Assembly (NCBI RefSeq): GCF_000006445.2
Contig: NC_006044.2
Span: 682,001 to 746,000 of the forward strand
Direction: 5' to 3'
DNA length: 64,000 bases
From: Debaryomyces hansenii CBS767
Taxonomy: Eukaryota > Ascomycota > Pichiomycetes > Serinales > Debaryomycetaceae
The notes below the pieces were generated by a model. It saw nothing but the letters and a program-made list of their open reading frames with translations. It was not told where the DNA came from and made no database searches. How positions within the stretch are numbered: the stretch's first letter is position 1; each line of letters starts with the position of its first letter. The position numbers were made by a program, and so were the translations under genes. Shown piece after piece: positions 31,030-41,269 of this stretch.

Positions 31030-33171
31030 TCAATCATTCTTTTTAACCAGCTTAGAATTTATATTAAATAACCCTTTATTATTATCACTACTCCTAACAT
31101 GAAATTTCCCAACTGATTCTTTAATCACGTCCGAAGATAAACTAGATGATCCTGAAGATAAGAAATTTACGCTCGATGTACCTGTTAAAGGAACAGTTTT
31201 TGTAGGTTTGTATAATGTGGCAGATTTTAATGATGACAGTAGTGTATCATTCTGCTTTGGCTGAGGTTGATTTTTAGTAACATTCTTAGGATAGGGCTTA
31301 TCCGTAGACAATAGAATCTTAAATTCATTCACTTTTTCTAAATAGCCCTTATCACCTGAAGCCACAACTAACGCTGAACAGATTGCTTTGATTTCATGGA
31401 TGATACTTTTAAATAATGCATTATGAACAGCTGAAGAATTTGAATTTCGACTAGCAGAACCAATTATCAGAGGTGAAACTAAAGATTTGATCTTTTTTAG
31501 ACTAGTATTCATGATAGATATTATATTCTCGTCCAATGCATCCTTTGCAAGAGTGCTTTCCGATAATTGGGAAAGCAACTTACTTTCTTGGATTTTAATA
31601 ACATCCACAACCATGTCCCATATAGCTCCATATTCATGATATAACGTCGCCTGGTTAGAAGTGTAGCCTAAGATTTCTCGTGAGCTTTCCTCTTTAATAT
31701 TTAAGAGTCTCAATATGGACGCCAAGTCAATTTTCTGATTTATGGTATTAGAAACGTCATCAATTTGTCTCGTAGGAACATATGTTTCATTTGCAACCTT
31801 TGGATTCGAAACTAATGACTTCATAAAGTTATTCAAATTGCTGCGAACAGTATGAGAAACTTTTGATCCTTTCTCGAATCCCTCCTCAAATGGTGTAAGC
31901 CCATGGCCGTGATTAGCTAGAGAAATATCATTTCGATTATTCGATATTTCAGGCACAATAAACGGTTGCATACCGATGAATTCTGCTTCACTCCTATCAT
32001 TATGACTTTTATTATTATGAGTATCTATTACTGTAGAGGGTGTAGACTCAGTTGATTGGAGATCGATGACGTTATTCTTCAGGTTTGTTTTATAATTATT
32101 TGAAAATGTTACGTTAACTGGACTATACTTAATAAAATTTTCGAATTCACTCGATGATATATTATTCACATTTATAAATTCATTTAAAGCTTCAATCCCC
32201 TGTTTTTCCAAGTTTCTAAACGTCTCGACGTATTTCGAAGTTCGGCTTTCTAAAACAGAACTAGTGTCCTCAATTTCAGCGTTTATGAGTTTCTTCTTTG
32301 ATTTCAATGCAGTAAGCTTTTTCTCAAGGTCTGAAATCTCGTTATCTATAATATCAGATTCACCTAACAACTTCTCGAGTTTAGACCCATGTTTGTTCCT
32401 ATTACTTTTAATTGATGAAATTTTGTTCAATATCTTCTCACGCCTGTTGTCCCATTTCTTGAAGCTTTCATGTAGCGATTCATTATAACTAACTTCCTGC
32501 GAATATAGTTCATTTAGAGAATAGAAGTTCTCTGATATTTGTTTAAAATTATGCGATATGAAGCTTCTGACTCTACTCATGTCTTCACCATTGGCTAGCA
32601 ATTTCTTCTGGATTTTAATATTCCTGTATAACTCGTCCTGAAGGGTCTTATTAGTATTCAGTAAGGATTTTATAAGAGATGCCTTTTCTCCTAATCTTGT
32701 CGAATCCAACTTGGGGAAATAAACCGAATTGGATTTTGCCATATCAAAAGGATTTTGAGTCAGAAATTGCAAGCTGTTCAAAATATTGGAGTCTAAAAGA
32801 CTTGACGTGCTATTAATTCCCATTTGTGGTTCATTCTCTGCAACAGGAGAAATGGTATTACTATTGTTTATTTGGTCCACATACTTTTTTACATCTTTAT
32901 CCCCAAGAATAGTTGTAGAATTGAGAATACCCATCTTGTCCAAATTCTCGAAACTATCAATTGGAACATTTCTCTCTTTCTGTAATGCTTCAGGCAGGTT
33001 TTGCGATAAAAATTCTTCAGGGTCTAAATCATCATCATCAGATGTAGCTGAAACAGATTCAGGTACCTGACTGTTAATAGCTGGCGAATCATAGGCCTTT
33101 CCTGATTTACCTATAGTTGAACCTAGACTAATAGACTCAAATGTATTACCTTTGGGTACACTATCGGTCAT
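31030..33171 (-). CDS. Coiled-coil protein of unknown function
   Basis: 713 aa. Residues 1-60 are acidic (SATSDDDDLDPEEFL). A long coiled coil spans ~170-345 (heptads in KSLLNTNKTLQDELYRNIKI, ISDLEKKLTALKSKKKLINA, YVETFRNLEKQGIEALNEF). A low-complexity linker follows, then a helical segment ~470-620 (SILRLLNIKEESSREILGY, LYHEYGAIWDMVVDVIKI) and a Ser-rich tail. No membrane or enzyme motif is visible. The layout resembles cytoskeletal or autophagy/kinetochore scaffold proteins, but I cannot assign a family. Confidence 0.78.
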   Translation of the reverse strand: MTDSVPKGNTFESISLGSTIGKSGKAYDSPAINSQVPESVSATSDDDDLDPEEFLSQNLPEALQKERNVPIDSFENLDKMGILNSTTILGDKDVKKYVDQINNSNTISPVAENEPQMGINSTSSLLDSNILNSLQFLTQNPFDMAKSNSVYFPKLDSTRLGEKASLIKSLLNTNKTLQDELYRNIKIQKKLLANGEDMSRVRSFISHNFKQISENFYSLNELYSQEVSYNESLHESFKKWDNRREKILNKISSIKSNRNKHGSKLEKLLGESDIIDNEISDLEKKLTALKSKKKLINAEIEDTSSVLESRTSKYVETFRNLEKQGIEALNEFINVNNISSSEFENFIKYSPVNVTFSNNYKTNLKNNVIDLQSTESTPSTVIDTHNNKSHNDRSEAEFIGMQPFIVPEISNNRNDISLANHGHGLTPFEEGFEKGSKVSHTVRSNLNNFMKSLVSNPKVANETYVPTRQIDDVSNTINQKIDLASILRLLNIKEESSREILGYTSNQATLYHEYGAIWDMVVDVIKIQESKLLSQLSESTLAKDALDENIISIMNTSLKKIKSLVSPLIIGSASRNSNSSAVHNALFKSIIHEIKAICSALVVASGDKGYLEKVNEFKILLSTDKPYPKNVTKNQPQPKQNDTLLSSLKSATLYKPTKTVPLTGTSSVNFLSSGSSSLSSDVIKESVGKFHVRSSDNNKGLFNINSKLVKKND

Positions 33172-33450
33172 GGTTTGAATGATATACTTCCGAATGTATT
33201 CAAGGTATTTGAATATCTCGAGTGATAGTGATAAAGCCTTATCGATACATCAATTACACAAAACTACAATATTAGTATCAAAGGACCTTTTGACCTACAA
33301 GTATTTGATTAACGGTAATTCATGATCATATATTATACACTACTTGGGATTACGAGGATACCTGGTCAAACCAACAATAAACGTATGTCTGTATCAAAGG
33401 GCCAAATTTGAGCACATTCCAATAGGGAACAAAAAAAAGCACTGAGTATC

Positions 33451-33975
33451 CTAAATCATGTTAAGAGTTAAAGCACTGGCCACCGATTTAGAATCTACGG
33501 CATTCTTGAATTCGTGAAAGTTCAACCTTCCATCACCATCTTCATCGGCCTCCATCATCGTTTTATCGACAATTTGTTGCAACTCTTCGTCTTGTAAATT
33601 TTTACCCACCATCATCTTCATTACAATAAAAAGCTCTCCATTTCCAATATATCCATCCCTATCGATGTCATAAATCTTGAACGCAAACTTCAATTTATCG
33701 AGTTTAGACGTCTTGCCACTAAATGCTGATAGCCCCATTATAAATTCTTGAAAATCGATTGTTCCATTTCCGTCTTCATCGAACACGTCCATTAATCTTG
33801 CAGCTAAAGGATTTGACGATATCCCGGGTATGGTTAAGAATTCGTTTTTGTCTATGGTTCCTGAGCCATCTTTGTCTAATTTCATAAATCTTTTTCTTAA
33901 TCTCTCTATTTCTTCCTTATCGAAGTTAGTACCTTCCATGAGATTTTCCAAAATCTTTGACGACGCTACTCCCAT
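33451..33975 (-). CDS. CNB1: Calcineurin regulatory subunit B
   Basis: 174 aa, the usual length. MGVASSK at the start has the Gly2 and Ser context for N-myristoylation. Four EF-hands follow: [36 protein letters not shown] and [12 protein letters not shown], all with intact calcium-coordinating positions. Between them lie the FMKLDKD and [10 protein letters not shown] blocks typical of calcineurin B rather than calmodulin. It activates the catalytic calcineurin A subunit for stress, ion and cell-wall responses. Confidence 0.97.
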   Translation of the reverse strand: MGVASSKILENLMEGTNFDKEEIERLRKRFMKLDKDGSGTIDKNEFLTIPGISSNPLAARLMDVFDEDGNGTIDFQEFIMGLSAFSGKTSKLDKLKFAFKIYDIDRDGYIGNGELFIVMKMMVGKNLQDEELQQIVDKTMMEADEDGDGRLNFHEFKNAVDSKSVASALTLNMI

Positions 33976-34104
33976 TCTGACTATTGGTAACGTATATATT
34001 TATCCTAATCGTATGATACCTTCTATGATCTGGCCTATTTATAAACTACTTGCTTTGTTATACCTTTTAGCTGATACGTTGTGAATTTTTTTTGTAGTCA
34101 AATT

Positions 34105-34110
34105 CACGTG
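34105..34110. promoter_or_regulatory. CACGTG palindrome in the CNB1-SDR intergenic region
   Basis: A CACGTG hexamer within AATTCACGTGAGTGAAT, 130 bp upstream of the CNB1 start on its strand and beyond the stop of the SDR gene. This is a Cbf1-type E-box core in yeasts. Use is inferred only. Confidence 0.35.
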
Positions 34111-34227
34111 AGTGAATACTTTATCAGACTTAGAACAAGCCTTGATCGTTAGGATGCTGAATGGCAGTTCTAAATGGGCATATTTATATGTATATGGGGT
34201 CTAAACTAAAGGAGAAATGTCAGAGGT

Positions 34228-35037
34228 TTAAAACTTGGCGGGCATTCCGACTAAATGGGCACCACCATCGATTGGTAATACTATTCCGTTAATATAGTTG
34301 GATTGTTTAGCACACAAGAATAATGTAGCATTTTGAATATCTTCTCTAGCCCCTAATCTTCCCATTGGGTTCATGTCTTCAATAATACCGTTGGAAGCTT
34401 CCAACATTCCATTGGACATTTTTGTTGGGAAAAATCCTGGGGCCAACATGTTAACTGTGATGTTCAGAGAAGCCAATTGCAAGGCCAAGTTCTTACCCAA
34501 GTGGGAAACACCAGCTTTCGAAGCTAAGTAACCGTAGGTGCCCATGGGCTCGTAAGCAACAAGCGAAACGACGGACGACATAATCAAGATTCTCGATGGA
34601 TCTTCCTTGGTACCAGACTTGGCCATTAATGGAGCAAATAATTGAATGGTGTGGAAAACAGCCACGATATTCAAATCCAACACCTTCTTGACAGCAGATA
34701 CCGGATGAGATTCTAATGGTTCCCCCCATGTAGCTCCTGCATTGGCCATTAAAATATCCACTTGATTCACTTGATTTGACACCTTTTCAAAAAATTCCTT
34801 GCATTGTTTTTCATCACTGATGTCGGCAGGAATGGCAATTATCTTACATGATTTGTTAGTTCTTTTTGCAATATCATCTAGGTGTTTCTTGGACTCGTCA
34901 CAGGCCTTTTGTTTCCGTGATGTAATGATAACTGTCTTAGCTCCATTAGCTACTAATGCTTCCGCACAGTAAAGTCCTAACCCTCTAGTACCTCCAGTGA
35001 TCACTGCTACTTTTCCATTAACATTATATTCAACCAT
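34228..35037 (-). CDS. Short-chain dehydrogenase/reductase (classical SDR)
   Basis: 269 aa. It has the dinucleotide loop VAVITGGTRGLGLYCAEAL (TGxxxGxG), NAGA (LMANAGA), the Ser of IMSSVVSL, and the YxxxK pair in YGYLASKAG. The PG motif APGFFPTKMSNGM and the C-terminal DGGAHLVG are also present. All catalytic residues (Asn, Ser, Tyr, Lys) are in place. The family acts on alcohols, sugars or 3-oxoacyl groups with NAD(P)H, and the substrate cannot be named from sequence. It is similar in layout to fungal 'RhlG-like' 3-oxoacyl reductases. There is no peroxisomal SKL at the end (it ends MPAKF). Confidence 0.88.
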   Translation of the reverse strand: MVEYNVNGKVAVITGGTRGLGLYCAEALVANGAKTVIITSRKQKACDESKKHLDDIAKRTNKSCKIIAIPADISDEKQCKEFFEKVSNQVNQVDILMANAGATWGEPLESHPVSAVKKVLDLNIVAVFHTIQLFAPLMAKSGTKEDPSRILIMSSVVSLVAYEPMGTYGYLASKAGVSHLGKNLALQLASLNITVNMLAPGFFPTKMSNGMLEASNGIIEDMNPMGRLGAREDIQNATLFLCAKQSNYINGIVLPIDGGAHLVGMPAKF

Positions 35038-35227
35038 ATTTCTGCTAGTGTTATTAACTTATCTTCGTATCTGAATAGATTATCAAACAAACGTTATTTA
35101 ATAAAGCATATAAACGAAGACGTATTAAGTCTGTGAAATATGTATTTGCTTCCCCACAGAAAGTAGACCTCGGCTCGTTTTTTCAGCGAGAAGTGATAAT
35201 GCTATGTAACATTACTATACAGTACTA

Positions 35228-38200
35228 TTATATAAGAACTTCTTTAGGCTGCAATTCGAATAGCAATTGCAAGCCAGGAACCTTTGGATTGGCCATAGAA
35301 AAACAGATAGTATCCTCATTACTAAGCATATTCATATCTTTACCTGTTACAACTTGGATTAGCCTATTAGAACCGTTCACAAAGTCACTGATAGACCATA
35401 TTTCCATTACTTCGTCACAGACTAAGAATAGGTGATTATTAATGAACGCGATCGTCTTTGCCTTAAACTCAAATTTGAGCATGGAATACCGTGATAATTT
35501 GCCGTGCTTGTTAGTAAAAATAGCACAGTCGTTATAAACTAGTAAGAATTCTGTATTGTTGTTCAACTTGAACATTCCCATTGGCTTGATGCTCGTGGAA
35601 TGTACAGCTTTTTTGACCAATTCTATGCCTGGAATATATGTTCCCCCAGTAATTGATCTTCTGCTGAAACCATCAATTTTCTTTCCAGAAGACTCACTGT
35701 GGGGGAAATCAGGAATGGATCTAGGTAGTAATTTATCAAGCTCTAGAACCTCGAATCCCTTATTGGTATGCACTGCAAATGAAGTATTAAAAATCGATAT
35801 GCCGTAGCACTCAGCCTGAACATAGAATTTCTTGATCACCTTAAATGCACTAAACATACCGTCATTATCTGTTTCCGGAATCAAAACCTTGAAATTAGTT
35901 GTTCCTGAGGAGTTACTTTTCTTCTTCGCGTAAAATAACATGTTAATCTCTCTATGCTTTCCAACAGCGAAGAATAACACATGCTCATTCGATAACGATA
36001 TGCTGCTAATATGTTCTTTCTTATCATAGTAAACACCTACGACCAGATCCAAGGAATAGCATCGTAAATGTCGACCGCCTAGTACAATTAACAAATTTAT
36101 AGACGTTATTACCTTTATCTTAGTAATATCTGTTCCACCAACAACTTTTTTCCATCTATTTTGCATGTCACAACAGTAAACACCAGTTGCAAGTCCTACT
36201 AGGTAAAATGACGTGTTACTGTACTCAAAAGACGTGATACTTTGGGCCTTACTAAATACGATATGCTTCCTTGCATTATTAAAAGCATAAATTTCACCTT
36301 TGCAACCTAATTCAGTCAACTTACTTAAAGCGTCCGTCGATGCTTCTTCAATTGGATCGTACGGTGCGCATACCTGTAGTTTAGAAATCTTATTACTGAT
36401 TTCGTATGCAAAACAAGTATTAGCAACAGTTTTAAGTTTATATGGTTCGGTCTTCCTAAGCCTACGACAGAGGTTAGTCTTAGCCATTGAGAAATGGTTG
36501 ATCCAGTCTTTTCTTTCTCTTTCAGTTTTAGTTGAAAATGTGAAGGCATTATGTTTTCCACGCCCAGCAAATCTTAATTTAAATGGGTAAGAAGCAGGTT
36601 CAACTTCACCATCTAAAAATTCTTGATGTACAGGTGAAGCTGGATTAGACAGGGTTGTCAATGACTTCGTTATAGGCTTCAACTCCAATGTCGACGTGGT
36701 CGACTCCTTCTCCTTTATTTCGAACAAAAGCAACTCGACGGCAATTGGGTTTTCAACAACCTTATAGCTAAACAGGCTCATTTTTGGATTTTTAACCCTT
36801 TCAGTAATAAATAAGAAGTTATCCAAGAGAATTAAATGATTCGTGAATGAGTTGATTTTCAAATCCCCTTTTCTTGTTAAGTCACCTCTATGAAAAAATC
36901 TTCTATTTTCAGACCCCAAGTTAGCATTGGTGTGATTAACATTATTCTTCCAAATTAATTGCTTATGGATTTTCTTTAAGGCATGAATGTTATCGGCATG
37001 TACTTTCATTTCATTAACTTTAGAACCTAATCTTTTAATACCATCAATAGCCTTAGTGAGTGAAATATACTCCGGTTCTTGAGAATCAAACAGTTTCCTG
37101 ATATCAAAAAGTTGCAACGGTAGTTGCTGGTAACGAGAATTGAAAGTACTTAAGAATAGTAATGAACCATTGACTTTCAATTCTTTCACTCTTTCAATAT
37201 TTCTAACCTCTACGTCAACCCACCTTTTCATGCTCTCATTCTTCAATAAATCTTCAATCATTGGCACTGTACTCATGTACTTTAATAAAGAATTCTTAAC
37301 TACTTTGGACCAATTGTAGTAAATATTTGCAATATCAACTAATATTTTGATAAATCTTCCATCTGAGATCAATATACGTAGGAGTGGTTCAAATAAGCTC
37401 TTTTCGTGAATTTGGATCAATTCTTTGCCAGGTTTAAGTACATCATCCTCAAACTTATTAATCAGAATAATTTCATGAGAACCTACCAATATTTGAGCTG
37501 CTTTGATAAATTCAGGCCCAACAATATTAACAAAGCACTTTGCTCTTTGGATAAACGTTTGTTCATACTTTAATAAATCGAAAATCAACGATTGTCGTTT
37601 AGAGACAGTTTTGTCGAATTTTCTTAAATCTTCAGCGGTCAATCTCCAATGCGATGCCCAATCATCACCAAGTACAATTTCATTTATATTAGTATTTCGA
37701 AGTTGGATTTCGTGATCGATTACCCTATTCAAATGGCATTCTGAAGAATAACATTTCAATTTTCGTGACTGGTCATTAGTATTTGAGTTGGACTTATGAT
37801 CTTCATCATGACAGTAGCAATTCGTCAAGTCTGGCAATACCCCGTTGACATTAACAGCACTATTCATTATGACACCAAGTTCCTCTTTGCGGTCTCTCTT
37901 TTTTTCGGTTTCATTATCATTAGGATTAGGCAATGAGTTTTCGTCATTATTTGTATTGTTGTTATTATAAGCATATGAGATAGCTTTCACCTCTAAAAAG
38001 CTGGCAATTATTTGGTCCACGTTTTGGCCTATTATGTCCAAAGGAATATCTCTCTTATAAAACACTAATAACTTTATTAACGCTTTTTTGAATTCCCTCT
38101 TAGGTATAAACAGGTCATGTAACCATGTTTTCAATTTCAAACACCATTCGAAAATATCACTCAAGGACCAAATATTTTTGCAAGCATTAAAGTGTTGCAT

Positions 38201-39673
38201 AGCTAAGGATGACGATGTAAACGGTAATTGAGGCAAGTCTAATGGAACTGGTGGTAATTCATCATCCCTTCTTCGTCTAGTTGTAGAAGTTGGAGAAGGT
38301 AAATTTGGCTGTGAATCTCTTTTGAGAAACGATATAGTAGAGCTTAATGTCATTCTTTTTGACGGGGATGAAGGCTGTCCATCAGCTGATGTATTGGCAG
38401 ATGGTAAATCTGGTAGTATAGAATAATCAAAGTAATTGGTAGTCGTAGTCTCGGGCATGTCACTGTATGGATCTTCGTCATCGTAGTATTGGTAATCACT
38501 GATGTCTGATTTCGTTTCTCCAGTATCAAAAGAATTCCATCTCGCTTGTCTCACATGGACATTGTCAAATTTGTCTTCTAATTCGTCAAGACTATTAGTG
38601 CTATCATAATAAGTTTCACCGTTGAATGGCTGTTGGTCATAAATTAGCGAAGGTGATCTTCCATAAATCTTTTTCGGGGATGGAGACCTACTACTTCGCC
38701 TTTCTGAATACACTCTTTCCATATAGTTTCCATTCGTTGGTGAATTTCTTTCAGGAATAACCATGGTATGAGATCTTGTGGGTGATGAATGTCTAGGTGG
38801 GCTCGTGCCCATCCCACCAATGCCATTCATCTTCATAGAGAATTTTGAGTTGCGTGAATTTGGTGAAGATGAACTGGAACGGCCTGAATTATCTGAATAA
38901 CTATTATTTCTATCAGCCCGTCTCGGTGAGTGTCCTTTAACTGGTATACCTAATGTGTTTGGCTCGTTCAACGACGGTATTTTCGTTGGAGTATTTAAAG
39001 ATTGCAATATGATTTCTGACGTTCTGTGATTTGGTGGTGTCGTTTGGTTCTTTGATGGCGTTGTTTGATGGTAATTCGGTTCATTAAATGGATAATGTAA
39101 TCTCGAGGGAGTCAACTCTGGCGAAAAAAAATTATAGTTATCGTTTGGGCTGTGATTATAGTCATCTTCGGAGAAATCAAGCTCCAATTGGATGTCATTA
39201 GTCGGATACGGTGGGTTTGGGTTGTTCTGCAGCCTTTGTGCATGTCTCGGTTGCTTCATTGGGGTTGTATACCCTTCGAACCCGGGCAATGTCTTGGGTC
39301 CCATAGGTCTGGGGCTATCAAACGACATAATTGATTCATCAGCAAATTCTTCTCCATATTCGCCGTCATAAATTCCTCCTCCAATCAAGCTTTGTCTTCC
39401 GTCAAAACGACTTTCCTCGTCGTATACATAATTGTCGGTGTCAATGCTGAGCTTTTGTTGATGGTTGTTCCATATGGGCAGACGTGCGCTTTTGCCCTCC
39501 AAAACCGCCGGAGAATGTGGAGAAAAGAATTGTGTCGATTCCAGCGGTATCACACGGTTGGTATTCATTTCATGCGTTATATCTAAACTAGGTGGAGGTT
39601 TCCTTCTCAACGAATTCTTCGAACCATTAGACCTACCTAGCTTGTCATATTGTTCATTCGGATGATTCGACAT
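35228..39673 (-). CDS. Rho guanine nucleotide exchange factor with DH, PH and CNH domains (Tus1/Rom-like)
   Basis: 1481 aa. The N-terminal ~500 residues are low-complexity, Ser/Pro/Asn-rich with many SP and TP sites. A DEP-like segment lies near 500-560 (WSLSDIFEWCLKLKTWLHDL). The DH domain spans ~690-890 (KRQSLIFDLLKYEQTF, FEDDVLKPGKELIQIHEKSL), the PH domain ~915-1065 (FFHRGDLTRKGDLKINSFTN, RKDWINHF), and the CNH domain fills the C-terminal ~400 residues. In yeast such proteins activate Rho1 for cell-wall synthesis and actin polarity. The DH sequence looks closer to Tus1 than to Rom2 by memory, but this needs alignment. It is divergent from HIF1 with a 258-bp promoter. Confidence 0.88.
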   Translation of the reverse strand: MSNHPNEQYDKLGRSNGSKNSLRRKPPPSLDITHEMNTNRVIPLESTQFFSPHSPAVLEGKSARLPIWNNHQQKLSIDTDNYVYDEESRFDGRQSLIGGGIYDGEYGEEFADESIMSFDSPRPMGPKTLPGFEGYTTPMKQPRHAQRLQNNPNPPYPTNDIQLELDFSEDDYNHSPNDNYNFFSPELTPSRLHYPFNEPNYHQTTPSKNQTTPPNHRTSEIILQSLNTPTKIPSLNEPNTLGIPVKGHSPRRADRNNSYSDNSGRSSSSSPNSRNSKFSMKMNGIGGMGTSPPRHSSPTRSHTMVIPERNSPTNGNYMERVYSERRSSRSPSPKKIYGRSPSLIYDQQPFNGETYYDSTNSLDELEDKFDNVHVRQARWNSFDTGETKSDISDYQYYDDEDPYSDMPETTTTNYFDYSILPDLPSANTSADGQPSSPSKRMTLSSTISFLKRDSQPNLPSPTSTTRRRRDDELPPVPLDLPQLPFTSSSLAMQHFNACKNIWSLSDIFEWCLKLKTWLHDLFIPKREFKKALIKLLVFYKRDIPLDIIGQNVDQIIASFLEVKAISYAYNNNNTNNDENSLPNPNDNETEKKRDRKEELGVIMNSAVNVNGVLPDLTNCYCHDEDHKSNSNTNDQSRKLKCYSSECHLNRVIDHEIQLRNTNINEIVLGDDWASHWRLTAEDLRKFDKTVSKRQSLIFDLLKYEQTFIQRAKCFVNIVGPEFIKAAQILVGSHEIILINKFEDDVLKPGKELIQIHEKSLFEPLLRILISDGRFIKILVDIANIYYNWSKVVKNSLLKYMSTVPMIEDLLKNESMKRWVDVEVRNIERVKELKVNGSLLFLSTFNSRYQQLPLQLFDIRKLFDSQEPEYISLTKAIDGIKRLGSKVNEMKVHADNIHALKKIHKQLIWKNNVNHTNANLGSENRRFFHRGDLTRKGDLKINSFTNHLILLDNFLFITERVKNPKMSLFSYKVVENPIAVELLLFEIKEKESTTSTLELKPITKSLTTLSNPASPVHQEFLDGEVEPASYPFKLRFAGRGKHNAFTFSTKTERERKDWINHFSMAKTNLCRRLRKTEPYKLKTVANTCFAYEISNKISKLQVCAPYDPIEEASTDALSKLTELGCKGEIYAFNNARKHIVFSKAQSITSFEYSNTSFYLVGLATGVYCCDMQNRWKKVVGGTDITKIKVITSINLLIVLGGRHLRCYSLDLVVGVYYDKKEHISSISLSNEHVLFFAVGKHREINMLFYAKKKSNSSGTTNFKVLIPETDNDGMFSAFKVIKKFYVQAECYGISIFNTSFAVHTNKGFEVLELDKLLPRSIPDFPHSESSGKKIDGFSRRSITGGTYIPGIELVKKAVHSTSIKPMGMFKLNNNTEFLLVYNDCAIFTNKHGKLSRYSMLKFEFKAKTIAFINNHLFLVCDEVMEIWSISDFVNGSNRLIQVVTGKDMNMLSNEDTICFSMANPKVPGLQLLFELQPKEVLI

Positions 39674-39859
39674 TATTCTTTGTCATTCAATGCTATCGTA
39701 TATCTACCTGTATTCATTAGCGTCTTGATACGATCTGCAACCAGGCTTGCTTGCTTCACTACTAACCAAACATAACAAAATATGATGGATCGAGTATATA
39801 TGATAGCATGTCAACGTCACATGACTTTTAACAAAAATTATGGACTGGAACCGTTAACG

Positions 39860-39865
39860 ACGCGT
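39860..39865. promoter_or_regulatory. ACGCGT (MCB-type) site upstream of HIF1
   Basis: A single ACGCGT hexamer in the context AACGACGCGTTCAC, 67 bp before the HIF1 ATG and in the divergent TUS1-like/HIF1 promoter. MBF binds this in G1/S genes, and a histone chaperone would be a fitting target. One site alone is weak evidence. Confidence 0.4.
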
Positions 39866-39931
39866 TCACTATAATGAAGAAGAAGAAGGTATTCTTGGGT
39901 ACAAATTGGTAAGTATAGGTCAAATTTTAAT

Positions 39932-41080
39932 ATGGGTTACTCGGATGGAATAAATGAATTGGTTGCTGAGGGAGCGAAGCTATATGCTGCTAAGGAATTT
40001 GATGATGCGTCAGAAAAGTATGCTGAAGCTTGCGAAAACTTCAGTAATGAGCATGGAGAAGAGGACGCAGATTTGTTATTGCTATACGGAAAGTCATTGT
40101 TTCAAAGCGCAGTGTTGAAATCAGAAGTTTTTGGTGGTACTGGTGGTAACGAAGAAAATGATGACGAAAACATAGAAAAGGAAGGCGAACAGGAGGATGA
40201 TGGCAATTTTCAATTTTGCGATGATGCTCCATTGGCAGAAGAAGACGATGATGAAGGTGGAGCTGCAGCTGCAGAAGAAGAGGAAGAGGAAGAATCTGGA
40301 AATGAAGCGGATAAACAAGATGCAGGGGGAGAAGAAGAGGAGGATGAGGAGGAACAGAGTGATTTTGAGGTCGCATGGGAGATCTTGGACTTGACTCGTT
40401 CTTTATTTGAAAATAAGCTTGAAAAGGTACAATCACAAGGTGAAAAGCTAAAGAGTCCATATTTGTCCAGAGATAACGAGGAAACCGATAACGAATTCGT
40501 GATATTGACAAAGAAACTTTCAGAAACGTACGATTTATTGGGTGAGGTGTCATTGGAAGCCGAGAATTTCCCCCAGTCTGCCATTGATTTGCAGAACTGT
40601 TTGGACTTGAGACTCAAGCTATACAATCCTGAAAACTCGTCGTTAATCTCAGAGTCGCATTATAAGCTATCTCTCGCATTAGAGTTCTGCGTCGAAGACC
40701 CAGAACTGAGATCGAAGGCCTGTGAACAGATGAGACTTGCGATTGAATCGGTAAGGGATAGAAATAATAAGGAAAAGGATCCCTCAAAGAAGAAAGATAA
40801 TGATGACTTGGTACAAGACTTGGAAGTGAGATACCAGGAATTAGAAAGAGATCCAGCAGACGACCTTAAAAACGAGCAAATGAACATCATCAAGGGCATA
40901 TTGGGCGAGCCTAGCAATGGAGGCGAAGATAAGTCCCCTGTAGCTAATCTTGTAAACGATTTATCGTCGGTTGTGAAAAAGAAACCAAGCAAACCTGCTG
41001 TCAATGATTTAACTTCGATGGTGAAGAAAAGAAAGCCTACGTCAAAAAATGGTGAATCTTCAAAAAAAAGTAAGAAATAG
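39932..41080 (+). CDS. HIF1: Histone chaperone of the NASP/Hif1 (SHNi-TPR) family
   Basis: 382 aa. TPR1 near 10-45 (LVAEGAKLYAAKEFDDASEK) is followed by TPR2, which is interrupted by a long Asp/Glu-rich insert (~70-145), and later TPRs include AENFPQSAIDLQNCLDLRLK and SLISESHYKLSLALEF. The C-terminus is Lys-rich (VKKRKP...KKSKK), an NLS. The interrupted TPR with an acidic loop is the hallmark of NASP/N1/Hif1 proteins, which hold H3-H4 and work with the Hat1-Hat2 acetyltransferase in the nucleus. Length equals the S. cerevisiae protein closely. Confidence 0.9.
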   Translation: MGYSDGINELVAEGAKLYAAKEFDDASEKYAEACENFSNEHGEEDADLLLLYGKSLFQSAVLKSEVFGGTGGNEENDDENIEKEGEQEDDGNFQFCDDAPLAEEDDDEGGAAAAEEEEEEESGNEADKQDAGGEEEEDEEEQSDFEVAWEILDLTRSLFENKLEKVQSQGEKLKSPYLSRDNEETDNEFVILTKKLSETYDLLGEVSLEAENFPQSAIDLQNCLDLRLKLYNPENSSLISESHYKLSLALEFCVEDPELRSKACEQMRLAIESVRDRNNKEKDPSKKKDNDDLVQDLEVRYQELERDPADDLKNEQMNIIKGILGEPSNGGEDKSPVANLVNDLSSVVKKKPSKPAVNDLTSMVKKRKPTSKNGESSKKSKK

Positions 41081-41269
41081 TAAATGAGGAAGCTAGTTGT
41101 ATTATTAACTCTTGTTGTATAAGTCATAGAATATCATTATATACGGCCAAATGAATATTTGCAACTTTTTTCTTATGTACAGTACGCATCAATTCTATAA
41201 AAAAAAAATTCATCTGATTAAAGGACATAAAGAGCTGGTAAGTATAACACATTTGACAATTATATAGCT

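Noticed and set aside
39753..39762. CTACTAACCAAAC, a branch-site-like sequence upstream of HIF1
   Set aside because: No matching donor gives a sensible upstream coding exon, and the HIF1 ATG at 39932 already begins the TPR protein properly.
40041..40626. Two overlapping minus-strand frames of 138-170 codons, rich in Leu, His or Ser
   Set aside because: They mirror the acidic low-complexity insert of HIF1 on the other strand.
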